From: Panopea generosa
Taxonomy: Eukaryota > Mollusca > Bivalvia > Adapedonta > Hiatellidae
Assembly: GCA_029582155.1 (NCBI GenBank)
Contig: CM055908.1
Coordinates: 24,614,757 to 24,678,756 of the forward strand
Reading direction: 5' to 3'
Length of the DNA stretch: 64,000 nucleotides
The notes under the pieces were generated by a model. It was not told the origin of the DNA, made no database searches, and saw nothing but the letters and a program-made list of their open reading frames with translations. Position numbers and translations under genes: made by a program. Position 1 is the stretch's first letter. Each line of letters begins with the position of its first letter. Shown piece after piece: positions 23,291 to 37,100 of the stretch.

Positions 23291-24802
23291 GAGAAAACAA
23301 TACATAGAATCATAGTAAAGGAAATACCCAACTATGTTTAAATTTATTGAATTGATTAATTAAACTTATATGTGTATACTAAAATAAGTAGCACCATAAA
23401 AGAAAAGAAGTGTTTAAATAAAAGTGTTTGTAAATATAAAGTGAAAAATGTAAATACTTATTTAATGGTTACCGGTATGTAACATACCAACCTTGGGTTT
23501 CGTTTCGATAAGGTGGTTTTTAACATCTTACTGTTTTACATTATATAGTCCATTATTTTCATATGAATAACCAAATTGTTGATCTTTCTCGTCTCAAACA
23601 ACAATTAATTTTGTACTGTTCTACATATTGAGAAATCCACTTCTGGAACACTGAATACATTACCAATGGTTTTAAAAGTGCCTTGTTCCCATAGATAGTC
23701 CTCTTTTGGTGTAATTATGCAAAAAAAATACATGGGGTTGACCAGGTTGCTTTTTCGCAATTTCGATGGTTTGATGGCACCCCTTCATTTTTGACAATTC
23801 TGCCCATCTGTTGCAGTGTATCACTACGGATATTTAAACTGTTATAGCTTCATCAGACAATTCTTAATGTCATCCAAACTTGGCAGAAATCATGAAAATG
23901 TTCCAATGTTCACATATGCACAAAGAAATATGATATGTTATGCATTTTTAATAAAAATAAATGCCCAATCGCTTTACACAGCTCTAATTTCTTCTTAGAC
24001 GTAAGAATCTTGCTACCGTCTTGTAAGGGAGGTAATTCTTAAGTGAGACCTTCAGAGAAGAAAGGTCGACATATACTTTGGAAATATTCCATCAATTGCA
24101 AAAAATAAAAAATAACCTTTGATTTTCTGGTAATGGAATTATGGTGATATACCAAAAATATTAGAATACGAAATGATCTCCATGCTTAAAGTACATTTAC
24201 ATGAAATATCATCTGTACGACTTAACGATACTCTGAAACAGTTTAAATGTTGTTTGTTTTGTACTTTTCAAATTCAATACATGTATTTGATATATTGTAA
24301 AGATATAATTCTGTACATCATACTATTGTGATACCTTCTCCAAATATATGTGTATTCATATGTGTAGCTAGTTTTGGATGTATATCTATGAATTAGATAT
24401 ATTCCCGTATATAAATCAAACATTATGTGTGTACATATGTGTAGCTAGCTTTGGGTGTATTTATATGAATAAGATATATTCTCGTATATAAATCAAACAT
24501 TATGTGGAAATTAATTACTCTTGTATATACAAAAGTATTACTTTAACTGTTCATCTTGAAATATGCTTGTATATGTGGACTTTTAGTCTAAGGGATTTAA
24601 AATAAACTACTTAATGACAAAGACAATCAGCGCGCATGCATATGTCGTTAAAAAGAAATAAACATCAATTATCACTACGGTCGTGGTTAAGATCAGATTA
24701 CGTTTACACATAAAATCATACACGTTTCTTTTCCTTGTTTTTTTTTTGTATATACACGTTACTTCAGTTTGTTTGACTAAATCAGTTATACTGTAATACC
24801 AT

Positions 24803-25043
24803 AGTTATATATAGTAGGTATATTAGGTAGAGTTAGGCACTTCATGGCTCAATGCTATCTGATATGTCACTGTTTGGACGTGTGGCCGCCTAACAAGTCA
24901 GAGGTTGTCAGTTTAATCCCCATATTATATATAGTAGGTATAGTGGGTAGGGTTAGGCACTTCATGGCTCAATGCTATCTGATATGTCACTGTTTGGACG
25001 TGTGGCCGCCTAACATGCTAGAGGTTGTCAGTTTAATCCCCAT
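24803..25043 (+). repeat. Two tandem copies of a 120-bp tRNA-like unit
   Basis: Copies at 24803-24922 and 24923-25043 are almost identical, including TTCATGGCTCAATGCTATCT and GAGGTTGTCAGTTTAATCCC. The second motif resembles a SINE B box, so the unit may be a duplicated tRNA-derived head. High identity implies a recent duplication. Confidence 0.75.
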
Positions 25044-28000
25044 TAAGTTGTTCTAACTGCTCAATGTCAAATATGAGGATATTTGGTTTAAGAGAAAGGT
25101 GTTTATGTCATGGAATAATAAATTATATACGTGATAAAGCACTTCTAAAGCGTTCGAAATTATATACAGTCAGTGGTGTAGCTGCCTTTACGCCATAACG
25201 CCCTGACTTGCACTTTTTTTTGCGAATGCATCATTATATCTCCTGGAAATTCCCGCAGAACACAGAAAATGCATCCTTAAAATTACCCCCCCCCCCCCCT
25301 CCCCCGACTCCCTAGAACCTGATGGGATCGCACATCATTTAAGGTCAGCTACGACACTGACAGTTATGCAACAAGCACACGATCTACTTACAGGCGACAT
25401 GTTAAAACTCGTGTTCAGCATACATATATATACATTATCTACACACGATTGTACGTTATAGTTATACGTATGTATTTTAAACTCTTATCGCTAGAGATAA
25501 AGCGAAGTGAAGAAATCATTATAAAAATAAAGTTTATATATATACGATGTATAAAAATGGTATAAATACCTGAATCTGAGCCTGTATGTAGTTACCCCGA
25601 ATAGTCAGACAGACACATGAATTGAAATATGTAAACGAGATACCTTATGCATGACCATGCATTTTATTGATTCAGACAATTAGGTTTAAGAATACCATTA
25701 GCGGATGCAGGGACAACCACTACGCCTCTTTTAAAATAGGGATACGTTGTCAATAAACAGCACTAAAATGATCTAAAATCCGTGAAAAGCCCATCAATAT
25801 CGACTGTTAACGCAGAAATGAAAGTGAAAATACATTTTCCGTAAAATGCTGAAGGTTAAGACTGAGGGGCTTAAAGGGGCACTAGACAATGTGCATTGAA
25901 ATCTGGAAAAAAATCAGTAATATGTTAAGAAGCTTGACACCATGTTGCAATGAATATTGCTAGAAATACGAGTTTGTACGGTTAAGAGCTGTAAAACCAC
26001 TACAAGGACGTCTAACTCTAATCGACTGTGCTCTGATTTAAATCATAATAGATTGACATGTATTACATTATTTAAGAAAATATAAAAAAAACAAAAGAGC
26101 AATGTCTTTGCGTTTTCAACATGCCAAGGCCGTCTGAACATGAGAAAAGCTATTGGGATATTGGTGGCTAGAATGACTGTCTTTGTCGTTGCGGGTACAT
26201 TTGGATCTTCCGGGCAAACCATAGCATTGTGAGTATCGATAGTTTGACCACTTTCCCTGAACAGGCAGACCACGTGTAACTAATGATAGCCAACACATAT
26301 CGTCAAATCACATATACGCACAAACGTTACTCGTTTGTGAGCCACCGTAATGGCGCTAGGCGGTACAAGGTATCTGATCAGATCAAATGGAATATTCTAT
26401 GGCAAAACAACCAGCCAATACACTGCTGTCAAGCGTACACATTTCTAACAACATTTATAACAACACAGTGTCAAGTTTCCTTCTTTTCTCGGTATATTAT
26501 TAACACATTAATAGCATCGTCATGTTTGCAGTGTGATTTTAGAAGAAATGAAATAGACCTACAAATAGGGCTGGCGGTCTACTTTCAATGTATACACAGG
26601 AAAATATATTTTAGATGAATAACTCCCCTACATTTGTAATGATGTGTTGATAAGCAAATATAAACACACAATAAATGAGATAATCCTTCTTTAAGTTTGA
26701 TATTGCTATGATTGAACGCCATCTAAAATATTCTATTCTCAATAGAAATTTAATAGAAAGAAAAATGTACACCTACAATATTATAGGCCTTTTCCGAAAC
26801 TAGATTGACCTCTCTTGGTAAAGCCACGACAATGTCCCCTGATGGAGACTAATAACAATATGTCTTGTACGCACATGTACCTTTGCAGTCGCCTGCAATA
26901 ACCACAATTGCACCTGTATGTTTACAACTTGTAATACCGATTACAGCTTGAAAATGCAGTAAATATAAAAGCAATATGCGATATTTTCAATGGCGGTAGT
27001 ATATAGATTTAAGATTCTAGCACACACGCAAGTAAGAAAGCACGCAGACAAACATGCATGCAGGAACGAACGTACGCACGCGCGCACGCACGGACACATA
27101 TAGCGTGATCTTAAAGTTGTTAATACATGGATATTTAGATAAGGTCGAGTTTACTATTTCATGTCTCAAGAATAATAATCAAAATCGAATAGTTTTAGTT
27201 AGTTATTTGTTTCAATATGTTGTTGTTGTTTTTTTAGACCAAAACTGTATATTTAGTCGAACTAGTTATGGTCTTACTACACTGTTGTGCCAATTTTTGT
27301 CACGGTAGCGGGATTCTTGCACTTAAGTTATTGTCCTATGAAACTGAAACTTGGTTTGAAATAGTTTCAAAAAGGTTCGTAGTGGCTGTGATTTCTTGCT
27401 GCAGATGAGTAAAGCAAAAGCTGGCATACCATATACAGATGTATGCATTTTAGAGCATTTGAAAATATTTTTTTAACAAAAAAAGCGTGTTACTGCAGTC
27501 TTAAAAATAAGCTGGACAAACTGACAGTTATTTTGCATTTTTATGTGCTGATACATTCCTGCTATGAAAAAAATAATACTTTGAAAATGATTCTATAAAT
27601 CTTGCCTTATGCTTTATAGAACAAAGAACAAAATTCAACGGTGTAGTGAGACCTATAGATTTCCGCCATTAACAAAATAGCGATTCGGTTTGAGATTTAC
27701 CGCACGCATCTCCAAAGATATCTGCGTTTAGCACCGTTAAACAGCAAACACGTTTAATGACTGGTTCCTTTAGTTTAAACATATTTTATTTCAACATGAA
27801 ATGGGGTTGGGCCACAAGTTCTTTCAACATTAGGTTCGGCCCGTCCCCTATATTATCGCGTACTGTGCGCTTATACGAGGTTGGGCCAGTGTCCAGGAAA
27901 ATATGTTAAATGTTTAACCGAACTGAACGCAGCCCAGGTTATACACGGTGACTCACGCTTATTACAAAACCGAATGAAAACTACATTTCCCGGGAGGTCA

Positions 28001-28092
28001 CTTAATTTCTGGAAAGTTCTATACTGGATACTATTGAGAATGATGCAACCTTTAACAGAATAACCACTAGTGACTAAACACGACAATGTTAC

Positions 28093-28110
28093 ATTTATTT
28101 CTCATTTATT
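28093..28110 (-). promoter_or_regulatory. Candidate polyadenylation signals of P5CS
   Basis: Two AATAAA hexamers on the minus strand within 55 nt of the P5CS stop codon, in AT-rich sequence. Confidence 0.5.
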
Positions 28111-28144
28111 TCATCATTTAGTCATATCACACACTATTATTATA

Positions 28145-31100
28145 TCAACTCTGCGCATGCGTGTACTGTAACTTTCCCTCATTAAAGTCTTTCACAACAT
28201 GTCCATCTCCTTCCAATATCCACTTAGTGGTCAGTAGTCCCTCCACGCCCACAGGGCCACGTGCATGGATCCTGGATGTACTGATTCCAACTTCCGCTCC
28301 TAAAACAAACAACAGTTTGAATGAGTTAAAGTTGATATTTTGGTTATTTAATAGGTGGAAAAAAACAACAACCGTAAACATGTGTGTTTGGAACAGTTAA
28401 CAGGTCAACATCCCTGTCTTTCATTGTTTAAACGTTTTAAACTGTTAAATTGGCATTAAACCCCGTTTAAAGTATATATATTTCGGCCATTAGGGGGTGG
28501 AACATACTACACGTATCTTGGTATAGTGCTACAAGAACATTTGGATTTAAATGTTACAGCTAAAGCTGTCGCGCAGAGTGGAAGTCGTGCCCTTGGTCTT
28601 TTAATTGCTAAATGCAAAATAATTGGAGGAGTTCCTTAAAATGTATATACAAAGCTTTATGACTCCATTGTATGGCCTGTAATAAATTATGGGGCTGCAA
28701 CATGGGGTTGTAAATCATTTTCATGTATTGATGCTGTTCATAACCGTGCTATGCGATTCTTTTGAGGGGTTGGCAAATATACGCCAAATTCAGCTATTGT
28801 TGGTGAAATGGCTTGGCAACCTACTATTGTTCGTCAATGGAAAACTATTTCTACATACTGGTGTCGCCTATCCTCTATGAATGAAAGTAGACTCAATCAA
28901 AGGATTGCACTCTGGTCTTACTTAAAAGCTAATGTTTCTTGTAAAAATTGTATGTATATGGTAAAAAAACAATTTATATCACTAAACAGTTTTCGAATAT
29001 TAATGTTAACATCACTATGCGTACTCTTGTTGATGACGTCACAAAGACAGTTCTGGATATTTATACCAGTGATTGGTTTTCATCTATAAGGCGAATAGAC
29101 AGTATTTCTGGTAAAGGACGAAACAAACTACGCACCTACCGCTTATTTAAATCTCATTTTGAAGTTGAAAATTATTGTAAAATTATATTACCTTTAAAGC
29201 ACAGGTCTGCTTTTAGTAAGTTTCGTTGTGGTGTTGCCCCAATAAGAATTGAGACCGATAGATATGACAATCTCAAATTAGAAGATAGAAAATGCCCCTT
29301 TTGTAACACAGTGGAAGATGAAAGTCATGTTATTTTAGAATGTCATCTTTATAATGATCTTAGAAAAATTTTATTTGAAAAAGCAGCTGCAATTAATGAC
29401 AATTTTAATAATTTGTCAAATGTTGATAAGACAGTATTCTTATTTTCCCACTCTTCTTTGATTCGTGTTTGTGCCAAAACCTGTTTTAACATATTACAAA
29501 GATGTGCATTTTACCTCTGTAAATAATGCATTTTTTGTTTTATATGTATAATGTTACCTTTTTATCAACTCCTATGTGTATGCTGCAAATCAGTTCTTTT
29601 CTGATCTGATCAGAGGGGATAATCGATACTTTAAAATATTTTTTATATTGCGCACTAGTGCTTTTTTTTCTTGTCAGAATTTTAAAATGTTGTTTATCTT
29701 AACACTTTTTTAATCAATCGATTTGCAGCATAACACATAGTCTTATTATGTGAATAAATAATTGTATTTTGCATTGTGTGATAGTCTCTTGTAATTCATA
29801 TATTTGAATGGCTATGTACATATACTGTTTGATATTAATGTTATCGTTATTGCGATGTACAAATAAATATTTAATATATATAATATTTTGAGGCCCCGGA
29901 ATGAGGTTGAATATTTGGGGTAAAATAACACTGCATGCAATGTAGATTATTCAACAAAATCCCTATAAAGTATATGTAGATTATCAAACAAAATCCCTAT
30001 AAAGAACATGCAGATTATTCAACAAAATCCGTATAAAGTACATGTAGATTATCAAACAAAATCCCTATAAAGAACATGCAGATTATTCAACAAAATCCCT
30101 ATAAAGTACATGTAGATTATCAAACAAAATCCCTATAAAGTACATGCAGATTATTCAACAAAATCCGTATAAAGTACATGTAGATTATTCATCAAAATCC
30201 CTATAAAGTACTTGTAGTTTATTCAACAAAATCCCCATAAAGTACATGTAGATTATCAAACAAAATCCCTATAAAGAACATGCAGATTATTCAACAAAAT
30301 CCCTATATAGTACATGTAGATTATCAAACAAAATCCCTATAAAGTATATGCAGATTATTCAACAAAATCCGTATAAAGTACATATAGATTATTCATCAAA
30401 ATCCCTATAAAGTACTTGTAGTTTATTCAACAAAATCCCCATAAAGTACATGTAGATTATTCAACAAAATCCCCATAAAGTACATGTAGATTATTAAACA
30501 AAATCCCCATAAAGTACATGTAGATTATTAAACAAAATCCCTATAAAGTACATGTTTTATAAACATGCTGCTTACGTAAATGAAAAAGAATGTCGGAGAT
30601 ATATGTGAGACTTCTTTACAACACGTATGTGTGGTCTCACATAAGCTTCACCCTGTGTTAATAATTTAGTTTCATTTCAGCAATTTTATGGCCCAAGGGA
30701 GATAACAGATTTAACATATTAATGTATATATCTAACATTGTATTAATTCCTATAAAAAAAACACCAAAAAATACGCGATTTTTAAAACTACGTCATTCTA
30801 TTTTAGATGGAACCTACCGTATTAGGGATGACAGCACATTCATCTGTTACAATCAAGTACAAATACCATCTATACAAACCCCAGTGTAACATAGAAAAAA
30901 TGAATTGTCCTTTTTTCAACTCACGTTGAAACTCACGTAACATAAGTCTACACATTTCACGACCTATTTTGCCACGTTACTCCTGTTAGGTCCTGCCAAG
31001 AAGTACACCGAGCGTGAACAAATTCTAACTCAGATCAGATTTAATTTAGGAAATGCTCTTTATATAACGTCTCTTTAAAGTTACGTAAAAAATAAATGTC

Positions 31101-34100
31101 ACCACACGAGTGGCGTAAAAGGAATGAAGGATGGTGTTGAGAGAAAGAAACAAGTGTAGTGCTGCAGATGGAGGGATAGTGTGGTGGTTGTATGAATAGT
31201 GTTGTGGCCGGAGGAATGGTGTGAAGAGTATATAGGTGGTGTCGCGGCGTGACGGCTGGCGTGAATGGCAACACGCACGGTATTGCAAACGAAAAGATGG
31301 TGTAAATAACGAATATGTGGTGTGTTGTGGGCGGAGGGATTGTGTTTCGGACGCACTTTAGTATGAAGGACGTATGAATCGTGTTGTGGACGTTGGAATT
31401 TTGTTTTGGACAGAGGAATTGTGTTTCAGATGCACTATATATAGTATAGTGTGAAAGGCGTATGAATTGCGTTTTGGCCCTAGGGATTGTGTTTCGGAAG
31501 CACTATACGGTGATAGTGGCATTGTGGACCTAGGGATTGTGTTTCGGACGCACTTTAGTAAAGGACGTATGAATGGCGTTGTGGACGTAGTGATTGTGTT
31601 TCGGACGTGTTATAGTGTGAAGGACGTATGAATGGCGTTGTGGTCCTAGGGATTGTGTTTCGGACGCGCTATAGTGTGAAGGACGTATGAATGGCGTTTT
31701 GGTCATAGGGATTGTGTTTCGGACGCACTATAGTGTGAAGGACGTATGAATGGCATTTTGGTCCTACGGATTGTGTTTCGGACGCGCTATAGTGCGAAGG
31801 ACGTATGAATGGTGTTGTGAACCTAGGGATTGTGTTTCAGACGCGCTATAGTGTGAAGGACGTACGATTGGTGTTGTGGTCCTAGGCATTGTGTTTCTGA
31901 CGCGCTATAGTGCGAAGAACATATGAATGGCGATTTGGTCCTAGGGATTGTGTTTCGGACGCGCTATAGTGCGAAGGACGTATGAATGGTGTTGTGAACC
32001 TAGGATTTTGTTTCGGACAAGCTATAGTGGGAAGGACGTATGAATGGTGTTGTGGACCTAGGGATTGTGTTTCGGACGCGCTATAGTGTGAAGGATGTAT
32101 GAATGGTGTTGTGGACCTAGGGATTGTGTTTTGGACGCGCTATAGTGTGAAGGACGTATGAATGGCGTTGTGGTCCTACAGATTGTGTTTCAGATGCGCT
32201 ATAGTACGAAGGACGTATGAATGGCGTTTTGGTCCTAGGGATTGTGTTTCGGACGCGCCATAGTGTGAAAGACGTATGAATGGTGTTGTGGACCTAGGGG
32301 TTGTGTTTCGGACGTGCTATAATGTGAAGGACGTATGAATGGCGTTGTGGACCTAGGAATTGTGTTTCGGACGCGCTATAGTGTGAAGGATGTATGAATG
32401 GCGTTTTGGTCCTAGGGATGGTGTTTCGGACGCGCTATAGTGCGAAGGATGTATGAATGGTGTTGTGGACCTAAGGATTGTGTTTCGGACGCGCTATAGT
32501 GCGAAGGACGTATGAATGGTGTTGTGGACCTAGGGATTGTGTTTCGGACGCGCTATAGTGGGAAGGACGTATGAATGGTGTTGTGGACCTAGGGATTAAG
32601 TTTCTGACGCGCTATAGTGCGAAAGACATATGAATGGCGTTGTGGACCTAGGTATTGTGTTTCGGATGCGCTATAGTGTGAAGGACGTATGAATGGCGTT
32701 TTGGTCCTAGGGATGGTGTTTCGGACACGCTATAGTGCGAAAGACGTATGAATGGTGTTGTGGACCTAGGGATTGTGTTTCGGATGCGCTATAGTGTGAA
32801 GGACGTATGAATGGTGTTGTGGTCCTAGGCATTGTGTTTCGGACGCGCTATAGTGCGAAGGACATATGAATGGTGTTTTGGTCCTAGGGATTGTGTTTCG
32901 GACGCGCTATAGTGCGAAAGACGTATGAATGGTGTTGTGAACCTAGGGATTGTGTTTCGGACGCGCTATAGTGCGAAAGACGTATGAATGGTGTTGTGGA
33001 CCTAGGGATTGTGTTTCGGATGCGCTATAGTGTGAAGGACATATGAATGGTGTTGTGGACCTAGGGTTTGTGTTTCGGACGCGTTATAATGTCAAGGACG
33101 TATGAATGGTGTTGTGGTCTTAGGGATTGTGTTTCAGACGCGCTATAGTGTGACGGACGTATGAATAGTGTTGTGGACCTAGGAATTGTGTTTCGGACGC
33201 GCTATAGTGTGAAGGACGTATGAATGGCATTTTGGTCCTACGGATTGTGTTTCGGACGCGCTATAGTGCGAAGGACGTATGAATGGTGTTGTGAACCTAG
33301 GGATTGTGTTTCGGACGCGCTATAGTGTGAAGGACGTATGAATGGTGTTGTGGACCTAGGGATTGTGTTTCGGATGCGCTATAGTGTGAAGGACTTATGA
33401 ATGGTGTTGTGGACCTAGGGATTGTGTTTCGGACGCATTATAGTGTGAAGGACATATGAATGGTGTTGTGGTCCTAGCGATTGTGTTTCAGACGCGCTAT
33501 AGTGCGAAGGACGTATGAATGGTGTTGTGGACCTAAGGATTGTGTTTCAGACGCGCTATAGTGTGAAGGATGTATGAATGGTGTTGTGGACCTAGGGATT
33601 GTGTTTGGGACACGCTATAGTGGGAAGGACGTATGAATGGTGTTGTGGACCTAAGGATTGCATTTCGGACGCGCTATAGTGGGAAGGACGTATGAATGGT
33701 GTTGTGGACCTATGGATTGTGTTTCGGACGCGCTATAGTGTGAAGGACGTATGAATGGCGTTGTGGACCTAGGGATTGTGTTTCGGACGCGCTATTCCGA
33801 AGGATGTATGAATATTGTTGTGGACAGAGTGATTGTGAAGGACGTATGAATGGTGTGTATTGAGATTTTTCTAAACTAATGTTTAATTCGAAACCTCTGT
33901 GTTACTGTATGTAGGCTATGACATGTACATACCTAGACCAAATCTGTACCCGTCTGAAAATCGTGTACTCGTATTGTGGAAAACGCATGCGCTATCAACT
34001 CCCTGTAGAAAACAATCGGCAGTCTCGTCTGAAATCGTAAAAAAATGCAAAGTCCTTTACTTGTATATCTAAACATAATGCACTGACAACTAATTTAAGT

Positions 34101-37100
34101 AGAACTATTTCATATAATATAATAATAGGTATACTTGATTACATTATCATTAAATGTTAACATTCTGTGAATATACACTAAGTGGCAGAAATCTCACCAT
34201 TAGTTGTAACGACAACATCAGTGTGTGAGCTGCCAAACTTGTTGATGTGTGCGATGGCGTCATCTACATCGTCAACAACCTCAAGTGTTACTTCCAGATC
34301 GCTATACTCGGTACGGAGTGAGGCCGCCGGTGGTGGACAGAACTTGAGCATCGATACAAGACGGGGACCTGAGTGCATCTTCACCTGATTAAAATAAAGA
34401 TGGGTAAAAATATTTTGTAATGCTTGGTACAGTGACATATAAACAATTCATTACACCCCAGGTGTTATTTCAGTACATTATGTTTAAGATAATCGTAAAA
34501 GAATGCAAATAAGCACTAGAAACTCAATCGCGTTCCTTGAAACATTTAACAAACATAGCATAAATGGACATGTATTAAAATTGGAAAATATTTTTTTAAA
34601 AAAACAGGAACTTCTTTTTCTTGAGTATTTTGAAAACGTATTAGGAAGTAGTTATGCGGTGTATATGAAATGAACTACATTTACAGTATACAACTACCAT
34701 CCCAGAGAGTCACCTGAAGGTCTGCTTGAAAGTGTAGTTTTACTTTGTTTTCTAATTTTCTGCCGATATAAGGACAAATTCAATCTCTGAATACATATTT
34801 CAGCGTCTTCTCTTGCATGGGGGTAGTGGCATTTTCAACATGCTACGTTATAATATTGCAAAGCGTGATAATGTCCGATGAAAACCACAGATGCATGAAT
34901 TAAAATCCACCATTTACGTAAATTCAAGTAGAATCATCGCCATTTCCAAACAAAAAGTACTTTTAAAATATTTTGACCGAACTAGCCATGAATGCCCGAC
35001 CTAAGCAGTGGGAGGCTATTGAGCTACAAACGGCGGCGTTCAGGACTCACACCACTATTATCTCCCTTGAGTACTCCGGACCTACGTATGATGGAGGTAG
35101 AAATAATACTTTAGTTCTCTTTTTGTTCTTTTTTTCAGGGCTTTGTACTGCAATGGTTTGTTTTTTGCTAGCATGAGTTAAATGGTCTGTATTTTAGAAA
35201 TCACCACTGAAAATTTGATGCTGATACCAGCTATCTGGACAATTCTGTGTCATTTCAGAATTGTTGGTTCGGACCGCATCTAGGGCGAATAGTTGACATA
35301 GTATCACTCTGGAAATTGATAGGTCTCACAAAAGCATTAAATTTAAAAAAAAAAAAAACCTGGTCAAGGTATGCTTTTTTTCATTATTATTGCATATCTT
35401 GAACTAGTACAGAATTTGAGACCAGGCACATGCTGCAGAATCTGATTTTTCACTCTGTTTTGGACATAAATGTTACAATGGAGTCCCTGGGAATCACAAC
35501 GTATGCTGGTGTAGTTACCTTGTTAGTTTTAAACATATCACAGAGAGAATCAAATAAACCGGAAGTAAGGTGGGACTTGTGTATGAGCAGTGTTTCCATG
35601 GCATTACAGGCAGACGGGTAGTCGCACTTGGAATCTTCAACTGCAAGAAGAACAAAACTGAACATAAAAATACTGGTACGTATTGCAATGAAGCAACACT
35701 TGAGCAACCTTAGAACACTTACTGGACATATGTTTAAAAGATTGTGGAATAATATTATGGTTTTCACCGAGCCCTTTCGAGCATTTTTCTTTGAATACAG
35801 CTATTCAATTTATCTTTATATCTTGAATATAATATAAAGCATTATTAGTGGTATCATTAGTTCAGAAAGTATTAAAATAATTTATAAATCCTGCTATTAT
35901 TTTATTTGAAAATAATAAAAATAATAATAAAATATTTACTTAACAAGAGAACTCATTTGAACAAGTGCCAATCTTCCACGAGACCCTCAAACGTTTATGC
36001 ATGTACATTATTTACATAAGTGTGTTAAATAACACAGTTACATAAAAAAACACTAACAGCATAAAAAAAAATATTCCTCGATTTTATGTACAAGAATATG
36101 AACTTTTAACAATGCGGATAATGACACAGAGATATATCAAAACAAGTCATCAACTAGTCGTTATGAGTCTGGGGTCGTATTTACCAACCATTCTTTAGAA
36201 TATTCTTAGACTTGAGCTTGAAAACCCAAATTCCGTTTACCATGACATAAAAAATAATTATAAGAGTTTATCTGACTATATATTAGGTGTCCCTACATGC
36301 TTGCAAATTATGGCTTAAAAAATGGTCTCTAAATGTGTTTTTCAAAATTCATTCTTGAGCTAAAATCTAAGAATATTCTTGAAAAAGGTTGGTGAATACC
36401 ACCCCTGGACTCTGGAGCTTATGCTTAAACCCATCGCTAGTACAAAGTAGTGAAATGTTTCACTTAAACATTGGTATTTTTTACATTTAGTGGAAGACTA
36501 TCTCAAAATTATTTTTAATTACCGAATATAATTATTTGTCTTATACCACCGGCTATCGGATTGTTTCATCTAATCAATACGTATTTATAAGAGTGTTAAG
36601 AACATTGTGTTTTGCATTACCTATTTTAATGGCCATGTCTGTATCAACCTCGTCGTCAATGTACACGTGACAAATCCCCTCGCTGTGTCCCAGCACGGGT
36701 ATACCCTGACTCTGTGTCTGTATTGTTCGGACAAGACTACTTGAGCCCCTGGGAACCACCAGGTCGATGTACTCCGTCAGATGCATCAGGTCTTCTATAT
36801 CCTCCCTCTTGCCCACCTGGAACATCAATATTCACACAAATGAATACTTGTATTTACCTGCTGTCCATATATCAGTAATGTCATACTTCACTGGACTCTT
36901 CCTTTCCTTAAAACCATAATATGGTGTGGTCTACAACAGTGAGACATAGCCTAGATTAGATGACGCCATCCACCTGCAGTGGCATCCATTTATCACGCAT
37001 TTGTCATTTACTCATTGTCTGTATTTACTCCCTTTGTTTCTTTGCCATGTAGTTTTGCACACGTGAAGTTTTGTGCATCTGAATTTATGTTGTACACACA

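Larger units (their letters stand above)
20789..28092. other. Intergenic region between P5CS 3' end and MCT-A 5' exon
   Basis: About 7.3 kb. It contains the AT array, LINE fragments and 120-bp duplication annotated separately, and probably the MCT-A 5' non-coding exon and promoter, which I cannot place. In 20789-22190, 23300-24800 and 25050-28090 I see no supported gene. Confidence 0.5.

Noticed and set aside
26043-26298. Minus-strand frame of about 76 codons with VCPEDPNVPATTKTV
   Set aside because: No recognisable family, no clear splice sites, and an overlapping frame of similar length; treated as chance.
27054-27095. ACGCACGCGCGCACGCACG-rich stretch as a regulatory CpG element
   Set aside because: It is a short degenerate (AC/GC)n simple repeat with no gene nearby in a suitable position.
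33901-33940. Idea that the 59-bp array derives from the P5CS exon 13 donor, as in the MCT arrays
   Set aside because: Only a CCTAG hexamer-scale match is shared between the unit and the exon 13/intron 13 junction, which is expected by chance.
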